Shown here: piece by piece, positions 43,601 to 56,500 of the stretch
Position numbering within the stretch: position 1 is the first letter of the stretch
Layout: every line of letters begins with the position of its first letter
NCBI GenBank assembly: GCA_935421135.1
Contig: OW285197.1
Location: 1,863,068-1,927,067, forward strand
Direction of reading: 5' to 3'
DNA: 64,000 nucleotides
DNA from: Bugulina stolonifera
Taxonomy: Eukaryota > Bryozoa > Gymnolaemata > Cheilostomatida > Bugulidae
Program-made: the position numbers and the translations under genes
The notes under the pieces: model-generated
The model's database searches: none
The model's input: only the letters and a program-made list of their open reading frames with translations
What the model was told of the DNA's origin: nothing

Positions 43601-44326
43601 TTGGTAAATGCTGATTGGAAATAATATTCATGCTGTATAATCTTATTTATAATAATGTCAGTAATATTAAACTGGAAGCTATGACCTGCAGCTGGTAAAA
43701 TTACGTAGCATGAAGGATAATGCCTCGGTAACTACTAGCTTCTAACCATGTACATGTAGTACCCAGATTTATTGTCAGCACTTATTATGAATTTTATTTA
43801 TATACATGTATTTGCAATAATCGCAGATTTCTATTGATATTATAGCACGCATGGTTCTAAGGCTAAGTTATGTGACCTCATAGCGTACCAGTATATTCAG
43901 TGACGGCTCCAGTTGAGGTTTTACCAGCTATGTTCTCTCCTAGCGGAGCTCCTTTATACTCGTGTTTACTGTGGGTCAAAGTACCACTCCTACAAGATAT
44001 TCACATAACACTTATTGGTCCACAGGCTACGTTTAGCATTAGTTCGCAAAATAACGGAAAAATTATCTTTAGTCTATAGCTGACTGGAATGATATCATGC
44101 TACAGCGACATAATATTATCTGGTAGATGCAGGAGTTGTCTTCTATTAGTAACATGTATTCATATTATTACAAACATATTCCATACTTGATTAGGTTAAG
44201 AGCCCAGTTCTCAGCCAGGACGCACAACTCAGAGTTTAGCTTTAGCTTGGGTACTCCGTGTAGTTTCCTTTTCTCATTGTGGGCCTGTAGGCACTCACTC
44301 GCAAACTTGCTGCTTGTGGAAGACAT
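40659..44326 (-). CDS. Two-domain CAP superfamily protein, GAPR-1-like (404 aa, ten exons)
   Basis: Minus-strand exons: 44187-44326, 43889-43989, 43446-43523, 42880-43128, 42682-42731, 42238-42342, 41627-41712, 41283-41461, 41016-41093 and 40659-40807. All joins are in phase with consensus sites. CAP domain 1 (CLQAHNEKRKLHGVP, HSKHEYKGAPLGENIA, VVDQWYSEIKDYDF, GHFSQVVWKDSKEMGVG, NYTPAGNYIG) and domain 2 (HNKLRAKHKAGKLKL, HSTNKYKGEPLGENVA, VTQQWYSEE, GHFTQVVWKGSEELGIG, NYRPAGNYI) both keep the His-Glu-Glu-His cavity set. A Ser/Asp/Lys-rich linker separates them. There is no signal peptide, and the start MSSTSS lacks the Gly-2 myristoylation site of human GAPR-1. The protein is therefore probably cytosolic or membrane-peripheral. 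The second and third introns of each domain match in place and phase, showing duplication of an exon set. Confidence 0.88.
41877..41970. repeat. Palindromic TGTACATA microsatellite in a CAP-gene intron
   Basis: Runs of GTACATGTACAT and GTACATATTGTACATATG that are self-complementary. The peptide-like frames over it are spurious. Confidence 0.85.
43160..43330 (+). repeat. Minisatellite of about 22 bp in a CAP-gene intron
   Basis: Variants of TGTGACTAGATACAGACGCACG are repeated about seven times. Confidence 0.8.
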
Positions 44327-45633
44327 CTCAGTTTAGGAACTTAGGCTATCTACAGGCATGACACTAATATAAGAATTAACTAGTTTATAGAAAGTCCTCA
44401 ATCTACTAATTTGTGTGTCAGCCAGGTAATTACGTGACGTCTGTGTCACACGTGATTGGCTAATAAGTATTTAATCAACTCATTCACCGGTGACCTGCCA
44501 CACATGCTATGAGTTTACACTAAAGTGGGAAAATACAAAATAATACTAAGCTCATATTATACTAACATAACAGTAAAATTCATAATACTTATACAATTTA
44601 TATGAAAGCATAATCCAAGTGGAGAAGTAGGTAGTTGCCTTCTCTCTATGGAATATATTATGATGCAGAAATCATTTGGAACATAAAATGTAATTCTTAT
44701 ACTATACTGTCTGTCACTATGCACTCACTCTATCATATAATGTGTATTATGAGTCAATGAACCAGGTACAGTAAAGCCCTATATTATGATGTAGGCTCCC
44801 TTTAAGACGTAGTAGGGTGATAATGAATTGGTGCTCTGTCCAAAATTCCGTAGCGTTGGCATAACTACTATACATTGTATGTATATGGTGTATGTATAAC
44901 TATGATAATACATGTATATACTGAATAGTAATATAATGATATTATAGTAGAATAGAATGGTTCTTGTATAAGCTATGTAACCTACTACCACCTTTCTAAC
45001 GCTTTCTTTTTGCTGCTCTGAGGAAAGCCTTAAGCCGTGACTATCAGTCAAACAGTGCTCACAACACTTAATGCTCTCCGTAATGTATATTGACTCTGTT
45101 TTATTGCACTGTGATTTATATACAAAGGGTTTTCTATATGACTATTATTGTTCAGTGACTGCTATTACAATCAGTTCAAACAATTAACTAATATTCAACG
45201 TTTAGTGTGATAAAAGTCGTATTCATGGTGTGTCTTTTGTCAACAAGCCTACGCTATGATCTCATAGACCTATACAATATAGCTAGATTTCTTACGCACT
45301 TCTTACGCATACATTCAACAACTTTGTATGTTATGTGATTTGCAAAGAGGTTGTTTATTATTTTAATTATGCATTTTCTTTATACACTGCACTGACTAGC
45401 ACTGACTAGCAGTCAGCCAAAAAATCGTTTACTTTATTTTGACGGAAGTAAACCAGGAGTACAGCGTGGAGTGCACAGATGTACACTGTTTAGCACTATA
45501 ATGCTGCATGTCGGTGCATAACATTGACCTCTGTAATAAGACATAAGGCTGTACATCGTGCATGCACGATGATATTGTAAGAAATAGGAGGTCCCAAAGC
45601 AGAGGAGACGATCTACATGTCTGTATATAATAT
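44327..45633. other. No gene recognised; upstream region of the CAP gene
   Basis: AT-rich. The CAP promoter would lie just above 44326 on the minus strand, but no defined motif is claimed. Confidence 0.5.
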
Positions 45634-46297
45634 TGTAATGGTTTCTGTGTTTTGGTGCGGTCGTCCTTGGACGACTATCGACCCAGAAATGAGGTGCCTA
45701 TGAGTGGTAATAGGACTTCGCATTACATGAAAGATCGAGCGGTCTCAGTAGCCCAAATACTACCAAAGACGACCCATCTGATCTCAAGTCCGACCTTCAG
45801 ACTATACAATGAAAGAGAGTGATCCGACCTAGTAGGCAGTTCGCTAAGCGAATGACCTGGCAAAAGGAAGAGAAAGTCTCTGTATCAAGTATAGATGTGT
45901 CTTTATTGAAAGCCAAGTGTAGACTGAGACAATGAACAGTAAAACAGTGCCCTTTATATAGTATAAGGACTTCCGGCCGACGTAGTGTCGGGAAAAGACG
46001 ACGTGTAGTCGTCCGGAAGTTGCGCAACAAGATGGCCGCCAGAAGCCCGACGGCCGACCCAAAATAGGTCGGGTTCTACAAAAGTTGCTTATAATGGTCC
46101 AATTCATGTACAAAATGAATATCAATGGATTCTGAGAGGTCGGGCCTCTGTACATAGGTATAAAAGGCATTAAAAGACTTAGATATATCATATAGTTATA
46201 TAAAACAATATAGGAGTAAGGTACAAGCAGATATATACAATTATATGCACACAAGAATGAGTGTCAGATGTAAGATACGACTTGGCGTACCATCACA
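45634..46297 (-). repeat. Solo LTR (family of 6371-7067)
   Basis: TGTAATGGTTTCTG...GTACCATCACA, flanked by ATAT on both sides, the same 4-bp duplication as at 7623. It shares GATCCGACCTAGTAGGC, the CCCTTTATATAGTATAAGG TATA region and TCTTTATTG (poly(A) on minus) with the copy at 6371. Confidence 0.8.
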
Positions 46298-49200
46298 ATA
46301 TGTTAGCAATCTAACACACACATAGCAGTCTTATAACTGTATAGTATGTAGTTTGCACTGTTAATAGGCCTTATTTGTTCCTGGAAGATCAGGGCTTGCT
46401 GACAGTCCTGGCAGCTAGTTTGGTTACATAATACATGTACAACAGTACTATTATACTTACCTCATTTACCTGCTAAGTAGGATTCGTACTTACTCTATAT
46501 TCCTGTATTACTGGCGACTGAACGGCAGCAGTGTCACTTACTGTAGATGCCCGCTGCTAGAGCCATGCGACCCACTTGTAAACAACCCCCCTCGTCCACA
46601 CCCCCTCTCCACACCTCCCTCTCCACACCCCCTCTCCACACCCCCATCCCACTTGACACAAATACAGAACTGTTAACAGCATAGGCACTTACCTTGTCAT
46701 TGAAATACATGTATACCCATTGCCTGTGTGTGCTCCTGAAATATCACCTATTTGCATGATGTGACACTTACCTGCTATCACCTGCTAGGCGTTGTCAGCC
46801 CTCAACTGTGCTATATAGAGTATGCACACTAGTACAATGTCATACACTGCACTGCAGTAGGTAGATATCATTGATTAATTGGTAAACTACTGGAGAGGTC
46901 AATAGCAATTACAAACTATAGCTTAGAAATCAATTTTATTCTATTACTAATATTCACTGATGACCTGAAATAATTGTGGCCTTTCTTCCAGATATCAGTA
47001 TGGGTGGTATTCATGACAGCCCCGACTTCGTCACATAATATATAAATCAACAAAAAGGCTAGCAGTATCCTCTACAGCTGTGACAGCTTGAACTGTGGCA
47101 GCACGTTTAGACAATTACCCCAACAGCCGGTTAAGAGCTGATATATTATGTGCACTTCTATTATTTTTAACACAGTATGTGTATAATACCCAACACCTAC
47201 ATCTGTATGCACTGTAACTGAGTGCCATTGTTGTAATATTTGATCATATTGGATTCCATCTAATCGGTTGTCACTTTTTTAAATGAGATGCAAATAATTA
47301 AGTTTCGAGTCGAGGTCAATGCTCTCCTACACAAGGGCACAGTCACTGGTCAGTTTACGGCTTGCGCAATTTTTCTCATAATATTAATGGTTGAGTAAAT
47401 ACAAAGGTAGCTCAAGGTACAGATAATCAGCAGAAGGACGACCTCTACAGGAAATGATTGTTAGGTACATGTACATTGATACTGCAATGTGGATGGACTT
47501 TTGTACAGTACAGAATATTATTACCGACGGAAGAGTCAGAACGGTGCTGGATGATTCTGTCTAGAAACTGTACAAGTCACATGTAAACAAGTCACATGTA
47601 AACAATACACTGTAGACAGCATACTGTAGACAGCATACTGTAGACAGCACACTGTGGATGCACTTTACTTAAGCGGCCCTCCAAAAACATTTTTTTCTAT
47701 ACTGGCATCTACATGTATACAAAGCCTTTAGCCATTACAAGCTAACAATAATACTACTACACTGTATATATAGTATGCATGTTATAGCAATGTACCTATA
47801 TGTATAGTATGATATCACTACTGTGATGAATGAATTATTATATATAATTATGTACAATGTATATGATTTCTACCACAGGCAGCAGGACAATGCACTTTCA
47901 GTCTATTTGGTGTCAAAAGGTGAAATATTGATTTTTTTACTATGTGATATTATATTATTCATGAATGTTGACACATTACTATTATTACATTATTATTACA
48001 TTATTACTATTATTACATTGCCTGTGATAGTAATATTATAGTAAAACTAAAGTGTAGCCTGTGTGCAGGTATTTGTCACCATTAAAATAATAATACATAG
48101 ACATGATATCATAAAATAATTATGTTTAATGACATCACATTCTTCACACAGTAGTAATTTCACTGCTCTAGACCTGTGAAGCTTCACTGACGAATATTGT
48201 GTTAACACAAGGTCCTAGAGGTCGCTATATAAAACTAAATAGCATTGGAGTTGTCTTCCTTCCTATAGTTGTGCACAGTTTGTGCAGCATTATGCTCCAT
48301 GTTTAAAGACGTTGTGTCATGGTTAGGAACGACCACAATAAATTAGACATCAATGAATATTGCCTATCACTCAGACTCATGTGTGTCAGATGGGGTTTAA
48401 TTCTGCCATCTTGGACTTTCATTTGCAAACTTTTGCAATTTTTTTTCTCAACAACCCACTTCGTAAATCGTGAGTTGACAACTTAAAGAAGAGTCAAGGA
48501 AAATAAAGTTATGAGTTGTGCTCACAACACCCTAGTAGTATATTAACATGAGCCAGTATTATCGTGAACTAGTACATGGTCTCTCAGTTCACAAACTCAC
48601 AAATCCAAGATTTACTATTATAATAGTAAGTAAAATATGCAGTATGTATGTCATGAGCTACGTGTATATTATTGGTCTGTATTGGAGAGGATAACTCCTA
48701 GTGAGGCCTTGCTCCCTACCTTACACTCTGCCCATTTAACCACACCATCTTACTTCAAACTACATGTACATGTTATATATTGGGATGTACGGGTGAGAGA
48801 GGCACCAGTAATGTAACACTATTTGAGGAACCTTCACTAAACTCAACGACAGCATCATGTATAAAGTGGCATGTCAAACAGGAAGTGATACAAAACCAGG
48901 TGCGCCATTTGCATGCAAGAACCTCTATGGATATCAAATAGACGTACCTTTGCAGTAAGGACAGTTCTGTTTGTCTGTACAGCAGCGTCTATGAGTTTAC
49001 ACCCTCTTAGCAGTTAGCTCAGCGGTCGAGTGGCTGTATGCCAAGCATTGGTGAGTATATTAGGTATATTACTAGGTTTTATCTAGGGTGTACATGTATT
49101 TATACAGAGATATGCTGTGTTATATACGTAGTGTTTATACTCTTTACGTGTACACACAGTGTGGGTAGATACTTGGTATACATAGCAGGGAGAGATAAGG

Positions 49201-52200
49201 CTGTTATACATGGAAATAGTGTGTACATAGTGACAAGAGGTCGTGATAGGGTGAGTAATATACACGACCTGCCCATAGATAGCCTCTGGTCTCTGCTAGT
49301 CTGCTAAAAATTCCTAAGGGGTATCCTTATAGCACCCTGTTTAGGACAGAGGGAAGCTTTTTCCCATTCATTGCATCTACATGTACAACATGTCATATCG
49401 TACATATGCAAAGATGATGAGGCAGAGTGTAAAATGCATTAGCTGAACTATATTTCAGTCATCATCAGTGGACTCTGGTCGTGACGGAGTATGACTGCTA
49501 TATCTGGTGTAAATGTTGGTTTACACAAATGCAGTGTACTTGATGTCTATCCTCATGGTGGCTTACAATCACATGTAGTTGTTCACTAATTCCACGAAAC
49601 TGGAACACGGTTGGGGGGAGGGGAGGGAGTCATGGTAGTAAAGAACATGAACGACTACCGAACGATAGTGGAGGAATTTGAGACAATGATTGTATTGAAA
49701 TGCCTCTACTTTATCAACTTTAAATGTACTGCAAAATATTGCAATTAGGAGGCAATAGAGATAACGTTGTATGGGAACAGAATCAGAAAATAGCCATTGA
49801 CAAAGTAACATTAAGTTTTGTATCTATTGACTTATGCAGATAAGACACTTGAGATTGGTAATGGCACCCACAGTGCAAACACATGTTAATATAATGTATC
49901 CAAACAGTACAGAAACTAACAGTGTGGGGTGCTGAGGGTACTGCATGTGTCTATATTATGTACTTGTACCGGGTTATAAAACATGATATGGTGTGCCCAT
50001 ACCCTAGCAAGATAGTGATGAACTGTTAGCACTGACTCCCCCTGGTGGTAGTAGAATCAGTTCAGGGGGAACCAACAGAACAAACAGCTTTTGATGGCTG
50101 ACATAAATTTCCGCCACAATTTATCATTTCAAGAACTTTAGGAAGTTTGGAGCCGTAAACTGCAGGTGTGACGAATGCTAGAGATAGTTTTGGGGTCGTG
50201 AGTCGTAGGTGATAGAGGCGGTTTAATTTGACTAAGTTAACTGACGACTCACATTATATAATTATGTGACCTCTCTGAACAAGGTTACGCAAGCATCTTT
50301 GGAAGTTCACGAGGTGAGCCCAAATGTTCATGAAACTGTGTTAGATTAAATTGAGGAAACAGTGGACTTGGAAATGATTGCTTTATCTAAGTAAATTTTA
50401 ATATGCACAGCAGGTGGACAAGTACTAGTGTGTTCATGTGTGGAGACAACTTCTCCATGACAAGGAAACCTCACCAACAAATTGCAACATTGTACTCATG
50501 TATATTGTGTTCGATGGCAATGAGTTAAAAATGCATTATTAAGAGCTGCATGGTGTGGCTGAGTGCCATGGTTGCTGCCAAAAGAATATAATAAAGGAAA
50601 AATGTGAATAAAATAATATACATGTATTATTTTATTTCCATTTATTTTAGCACCAGGTGTGCAGTTAGTAGCCATGGTTTCCCATAGCTCTGGTTCTGCA
50701 GGAGCAAGGCTAGCTTGCAACAGTAATAGTGACAGTATTAGTTACTGCAGATAACCTCTCATTCTACACGTAACTGGACTCAACCAAAATAGCACATCGT
50801 AATAGTGGTGGTTGGAATGCACAAGTGTTTACAGGCCTACGTTTAAATTGGCCCATTTCCAACTCCAAGCAGATACAGTAGAGACCAAGAGGAACTGAGC
50901 GGGAAGTTACACTTACTTAGGGATGATCATGGGCGTGGGTATATCATATCGGTGCTCACTGATTGGACAGCCATGTTTACAGCTCTCAGGACAGCACTGA
51001 CACACAGATAGTAAACTATGCTATTAGCATAGCACTCATTGTTTCTATACAGCTTATCTTGCGATTCGCAATCAAGTGTTTTAATTGGCTGAGAATGGGC
51101 TATTTATAGGGTGGGTGATTTGACCTCAGCCACAAGTTTCAGTAAACATGCTTATGGGCTTAACTCCCTTCATTTCTGTTACATAATATCACATGTATAT
51201 GCACCTTGAAGGAACTAATTATCACTAATTATCCTGTTCAGCAAAAATAATGTAGCTTGGTGTACAAATGAATGCAGTAGTAAAGTTACATATTTTGGAG
51301 TTGTGCTCTCAACAAGTTTGCACTTCCCATAATGCACCGCCTCTGGTGTTCGTTTAGTACTGTTGCAATGTGCCAACCTAACTAGTCAAATCTGAGTTGT
51401 CCTTTTTGTAATTTATCGCGCATTGCTCTATCACGTGTGCAGTTGGAGCTCAGGCTAGCCATTGGCCCTGTGTGTTTTCTCCAATACTTTGTAGTTATTA
51501 TAATTTATCTGAGTGACATTTTAATAACTTCAAAGTATTGGAGAAAAATCACAGGGCCAATGGCTACCCTGACTTGAGCTCCAACTGCACATGTGTTAGA
51601 TTAATAGGCATGTAACATGCTGTGTAGGCAGAAATTCTCTCCACGACATGTTGAAGGACGACAGTACAAGCTGGATTACACAGGAACCAACTATAACCAG
51701 CTTGTAAAGAAGTAACTGTGAAGAGATTCAGTAAGTAGACTTGTAGAGTTGAGTGTACTACCGGTAGTGTGTAGGCCTTGGAAATACTGGACGAACTAAC
51801 CGATTAGCTCGCCCTGTGTGATACTGCCATTGGTGGATATACTAATGAGACACACAATGTACATGATTGTACGTCCCAACAGTGTACTTGACATTCTTGA
51901 TTGTACACAAACTGATAATGGGCAGACTAGAGTACCACTTGTATTAGTAGTGTAACAGGATGGAGATGTTCCACCGAATTGTAGACTACCGGAACCTCTG
52001 AAGAGGTCATCCAGTTCCCCCACACCTACTCACCACCGGCACACCCAACTAGATTCTACTTACTGTTATGTTTAGATTAATAGGCTTGATGCCCTTTCCA
52101 GATGTACAGAAATGCAAATATAGCGAACAGGAAGTGACATAGGCTGTGAATAAGACAACCAAGCACTAGGGAGTGATATTTAGCACCCAAACCAATTACC

Positions 52201-53528
52201 ATTTTATACAGATCTGAACAGACCAAGTAGCTTTGGTCGGGTCCCATGGCATACAGTTATGGAATGAATGTCATCCTAGGAGTACATGTAGTATAGTGTC
52301 TTCAAGACCTAAATTTCAGGCACAGGCCAGCTTGCTAAAAATTTTCCGGCAAAATCCTCATTTTTGTGCCAAAAACCCAGGTGTGCCAATGAGTTTTCTC
52401 CCACCAAGCAAAGTTCCAGGCCAATAGTCGTTTAAGTCTAGGCTGGACATATTTGGACTTTCATTTGCAACCCGGTCTGTCCAAGAGGTCACAAAGACAC
52501 TAATTGCTACCAAGATTATGATTACCATCTGTTCGATAGTCACTTTAGTTTAATAGAGGGCAGGTATATGACATATTGACTGTATCAATGCACTGAGACC
52601 AGCGCTCAGACATCAGGTGCTCCTAGGCCTGTCAGCCATCTTGGAAATCTAGTAATACCTCAGATCAGCTTCATGAAACATGTCTGCCCACCATGTCACA
52701 TGACAATTCTTTATTTACAATTATGGATTCTCCAAATTTATTATGTAATCAATAACAAGAATGTTACATCATGATAATTAAATAGTACATGTACTATAAT
52801 ACTGTCTTATTCTTTTGCATAACCTATACATAATTATTATCATTATATAACAATACCAAATAGTTACTATTATACTTAACTGCTTTTACAATAATATATG
52901 AAAATTATGACTTCACATGAGCAATCAGACCAAAATAAAAATAAACCTGCTAGATAATAATTTTATTTTGAGCCGTGAAATGTTTCAGGACACTGTTGAA
53001 AATTCAATAAATTTTTTGCTAGACAACACACCGTCATGTTTACAAAATATTTGTCTAACATGTATGCGCTTATATGCTGTATAAATCAAATCATATGAAA
53101 GAATTCGGTGGTTAAATACTAAGAAAGTTAGTCCTCCATAAATGTAAATATCATATAAAGTAAGAGATGACCAACCAGCTAGAGTATGTTAATATACTGG
53201 CATAGTGCCAATCACAGCAGACGTCGTATCCCAGATCAGCTGACTAGTAGCTACACTAGAGCAGATCTACCGACGAGTTGATATGTTTACTGCTAACATC
53301 TCAACAGAGTACGAGCGATTCACAGAGATAGAGATGAAGCCTGCTCCACTACTACTAAGAATTGTCTGCTACCAGGGGAGGCCAACTTCTAATATGAGTT
53401 CAATAAATAATATGTGGAAGCCACCCTGGAGGGAGGAGTATAGTTAACATTGCACCTTCTTAAAGCATGCCTTTTAGCACCAGATATTAACAGGAAGATA
53501 TGTTACCCACAATGCACAATTGTTGCTG
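46298..53528. other. Long stretch without a convincing gene
   Basis: Contains CCCTCTCCACAC repeats (46590-46640), a possible short 5' exon near 49038 (see findings), a foldback MITE (51436-51592) and otherwise AT-rich DNA with no recognised protein. Confidence 0.45.
51436..51592. mobile_element. Foldback MITE
   Basis: GTGCAGTTGGAGCTCA...CCATTGGCCCTGTG...CTCCAATACTTTG on the left is mirrored by the inverse on the right. The arms are about 60 bp with a loop of about 35 bp. The flanks (CACGTG and CATGTG) are too similar to the arm to set a target duplication. Confidence 0.7.
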
Positions 53529-56500
53529 CTAGGTAAGACGTAACTTGGCTGCTGTGCGGATCACTTCCTCTACTGTGGTGGATGGTGGATAGTTCTATAA
53601 ATAGAATAACTATAAGTGAGTGGAAACGATTCCGATTTTGCAGTTTAACATTGCGGGCAGCGAGTAAAGAGTATCTTTCGTAGTTATGAAATGCAATGCA
53701 AGAGACAGGGCTACCTGGGGGAATATAGTACATGCTCTGTCTATAACCAGACCGCTGTGGCCTAGTGGTAAGGGTTCTGGACTCTCATGTGGGAGTCCCA
53801 GGTTCGATTCCCATAAAGGCCATTGGTTGTGCTAGGAAGGGCATCCAACCTTATAATGCTCTTGTGCTACTTCAGTAACTTCGCGATTGGTGAAGTGCTT
53901 TCTCCACCCCAAATTAGAAAAAATGCAGATCTCTTTAGATCTTTGTTTTCTTACCTGGGATTAATAGCGGGAAGAAAATTGGTAAGTTTTTTTCTGTCTA
54001 TAAGCAGACTGGCACAGCGCCAGAAAGGAAGTGATGCTGCAGGTTGACATGACATGCGTCTACATTAAACTGTATAGCAACATGTATATAAGACATGTAT
54101 ATGTGTAGGTGTGTATATGTGTGGGCGAGTTCATTGAAGTAGAATAGTAACTGTTAGAAACCAGGTGACAAGAGGACATAACTACGAATCATGTCATACC
54201 TGGAGTAGTTTCATATTAGATGCAAAGTCATTCTTTAGAATGCTCTTCTTTACAAGTCTAAAACAACAATATAATTATATATATATATATACACTGTAGG
54301 GCAACAGACACCTGCAACTACCAGCACATTCCATTGTGGAAATAACTGCCGATGCAGACATACTTGCCAAGTGTCCAGATTTTATCAGGACACCCCCTGG
54401 TTTTTGTGCCTGTCTCTACTATTTTTCCAGCTGTCCTGATTTTTTATGTATGGTGAAAATGTTACCAAACCTTATAAAGCACAAGATACAACCTAGAATA
54501 TGTCATTTACATTGAAGAAAATATCTTACAAGTCACTAAATAACACTAAGATTAATATTTGAGCCAAAAAGGCCAGATTTTTTGCTCCTGCTCGCTGGCA
54601 AGTACGGATGCAGATAGTAATAGACAGGAGGTTGTTACATAATATAGGAGGATGCCGATATATAGTTGAGTAAAGTACACACAAAGTATACCCAGTTGTA
54701 GCTACAGAGAATACTGAGTTTATGTGTTGGTATAAAACACATGTTAATGTATCTGTTACTACACAGTGACTGCTTTAATCTATGATAACTACGAGTGCAG
54801 TGAATGTGAGCTTTATACCATATATTACACAGTGTATCTCATAGGATAGACAGCAACTTATATACTGTACATCATATAGTATGAATAGCGACCTATATAC
54901 TAATTATATCATATAGCCTAATATGAGCAGTGACCTACATACTATATATCATATAATATGGGCAGTGACCTATATTCTATATACTATATAATATGGGCAG
55001 TGACCTATATACTATATATCATATAATATGGGCAGTGACCTATATACTATATATCATATAATATGGGCAGTGACCTATATACTACATAACATATAATATG
55101 GGCAGTGACCTATATATTCATATATCAATATGTAAATACTGTACTTACATTATCATTGAGCAACAAACATCTACTAAAAATTTAAATCTGTGTTCATCTG
55201 AGAAGAGAGAGTCCCATAGCCTCAGTACATCTGCAACAATAGCCTGAGAGTTACACACAGTATGTACTCTACATGTATTTGCTAACAATATTATGTGTAA
55301 ACATACATGTATAGCGAGTATCTAGTATTGGTAAGTTGTCATATCTTACATATACACCAGCAAACGTGTGACAACTCCAATTATGTAACAGTTCATTATA
55401 TTGGACTAGTTTATGTGGTTATTCTAAGTAATACAATACCCTCTACCAACCGGCAAACCATAAGCTATACACCGATTACATTTAACAGGCCGGTCTGGAT
55501 GAGCAGTAGCACCCTTAGCTTTTCCCAGGCTGATAATATATGGTTTAGAAAGTCTAATTGGCAGTTGTGTTCTCCTGCACACATTAGCAGACGCCGTGAT
55601 CACTAGTAAGTGTTCACAATCACCAGACAGAGCAATAATCCTTGGATAAGCATTGTTATACATGTGATCGCCAGAAAGTGATCTTTGTCATAACGCATTA
55701 CACGTAGATTTTGGGGAGATATCAAATACGCAAGTCATTATTCCACACTGGAAATCCTCAAGGCTGATAAGACTGTAGAATAGTAGAGTCTGATGTGGGG
55801 GAGGGAGGGGGGGGGGGCCCTAATGACTACATAGCAGGTCTAAGATAGAAGAGTGACTAACCTGGCAGCTCGAATTCCTGAGAGAGAAGTAGAGTAATCC
55901 ATCGGAATGCAAAGAACTCCGGTTTGATATTCTGACCAATGAGGTGCTGGTATACGTTAGGTTCATATTGACGTAGAGAGGACATGAGACCGTGCATATT
56001 ACCACCTAAAGTATATATAGGCAGAACAACATGTCATCATACTGCCTGCATGAGCAACACACAGGGTACACCATGGAGTTATCATACCATTGTCATGAGA
56101 TGAATGAGTGGGTAACTCCAAACTAGAGTATTATCCATAATACTTCACACGAAGCTCACTGACGATTATATTTTGACTGTTTGTCATTTTCATGAAGGAA
56201 ATGTACATCTGCACACTTACATGTATGTGTATAGTTAATATTTGTCATTTCCTACGCACAGTGTTTATAATATTGTACAGATCAGTGTAAACATAACGCT
56301 GTAATGTAATGAATCACTATATTATTATATAAGAGTGTTACTGAAAGACAGGGTTGACCAATGGTAGAGTGGACAAAGGGCAGTGACTCACCTATACCAC
56401 ATATACTGTCATCCAGTGACTTGATAAAGTTATCCCTAACTTCAGCCATGAGACTGGTAAAGCAGTAGAAGGCATCAGCCTCTGCGTGTTTGGCCCATTC

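Noticed and set aside
53752..53825. Functional tRNA gene
   Set aside because: The promoter boxes are good, but the acceptor stem does not pair and a SINE body follows.
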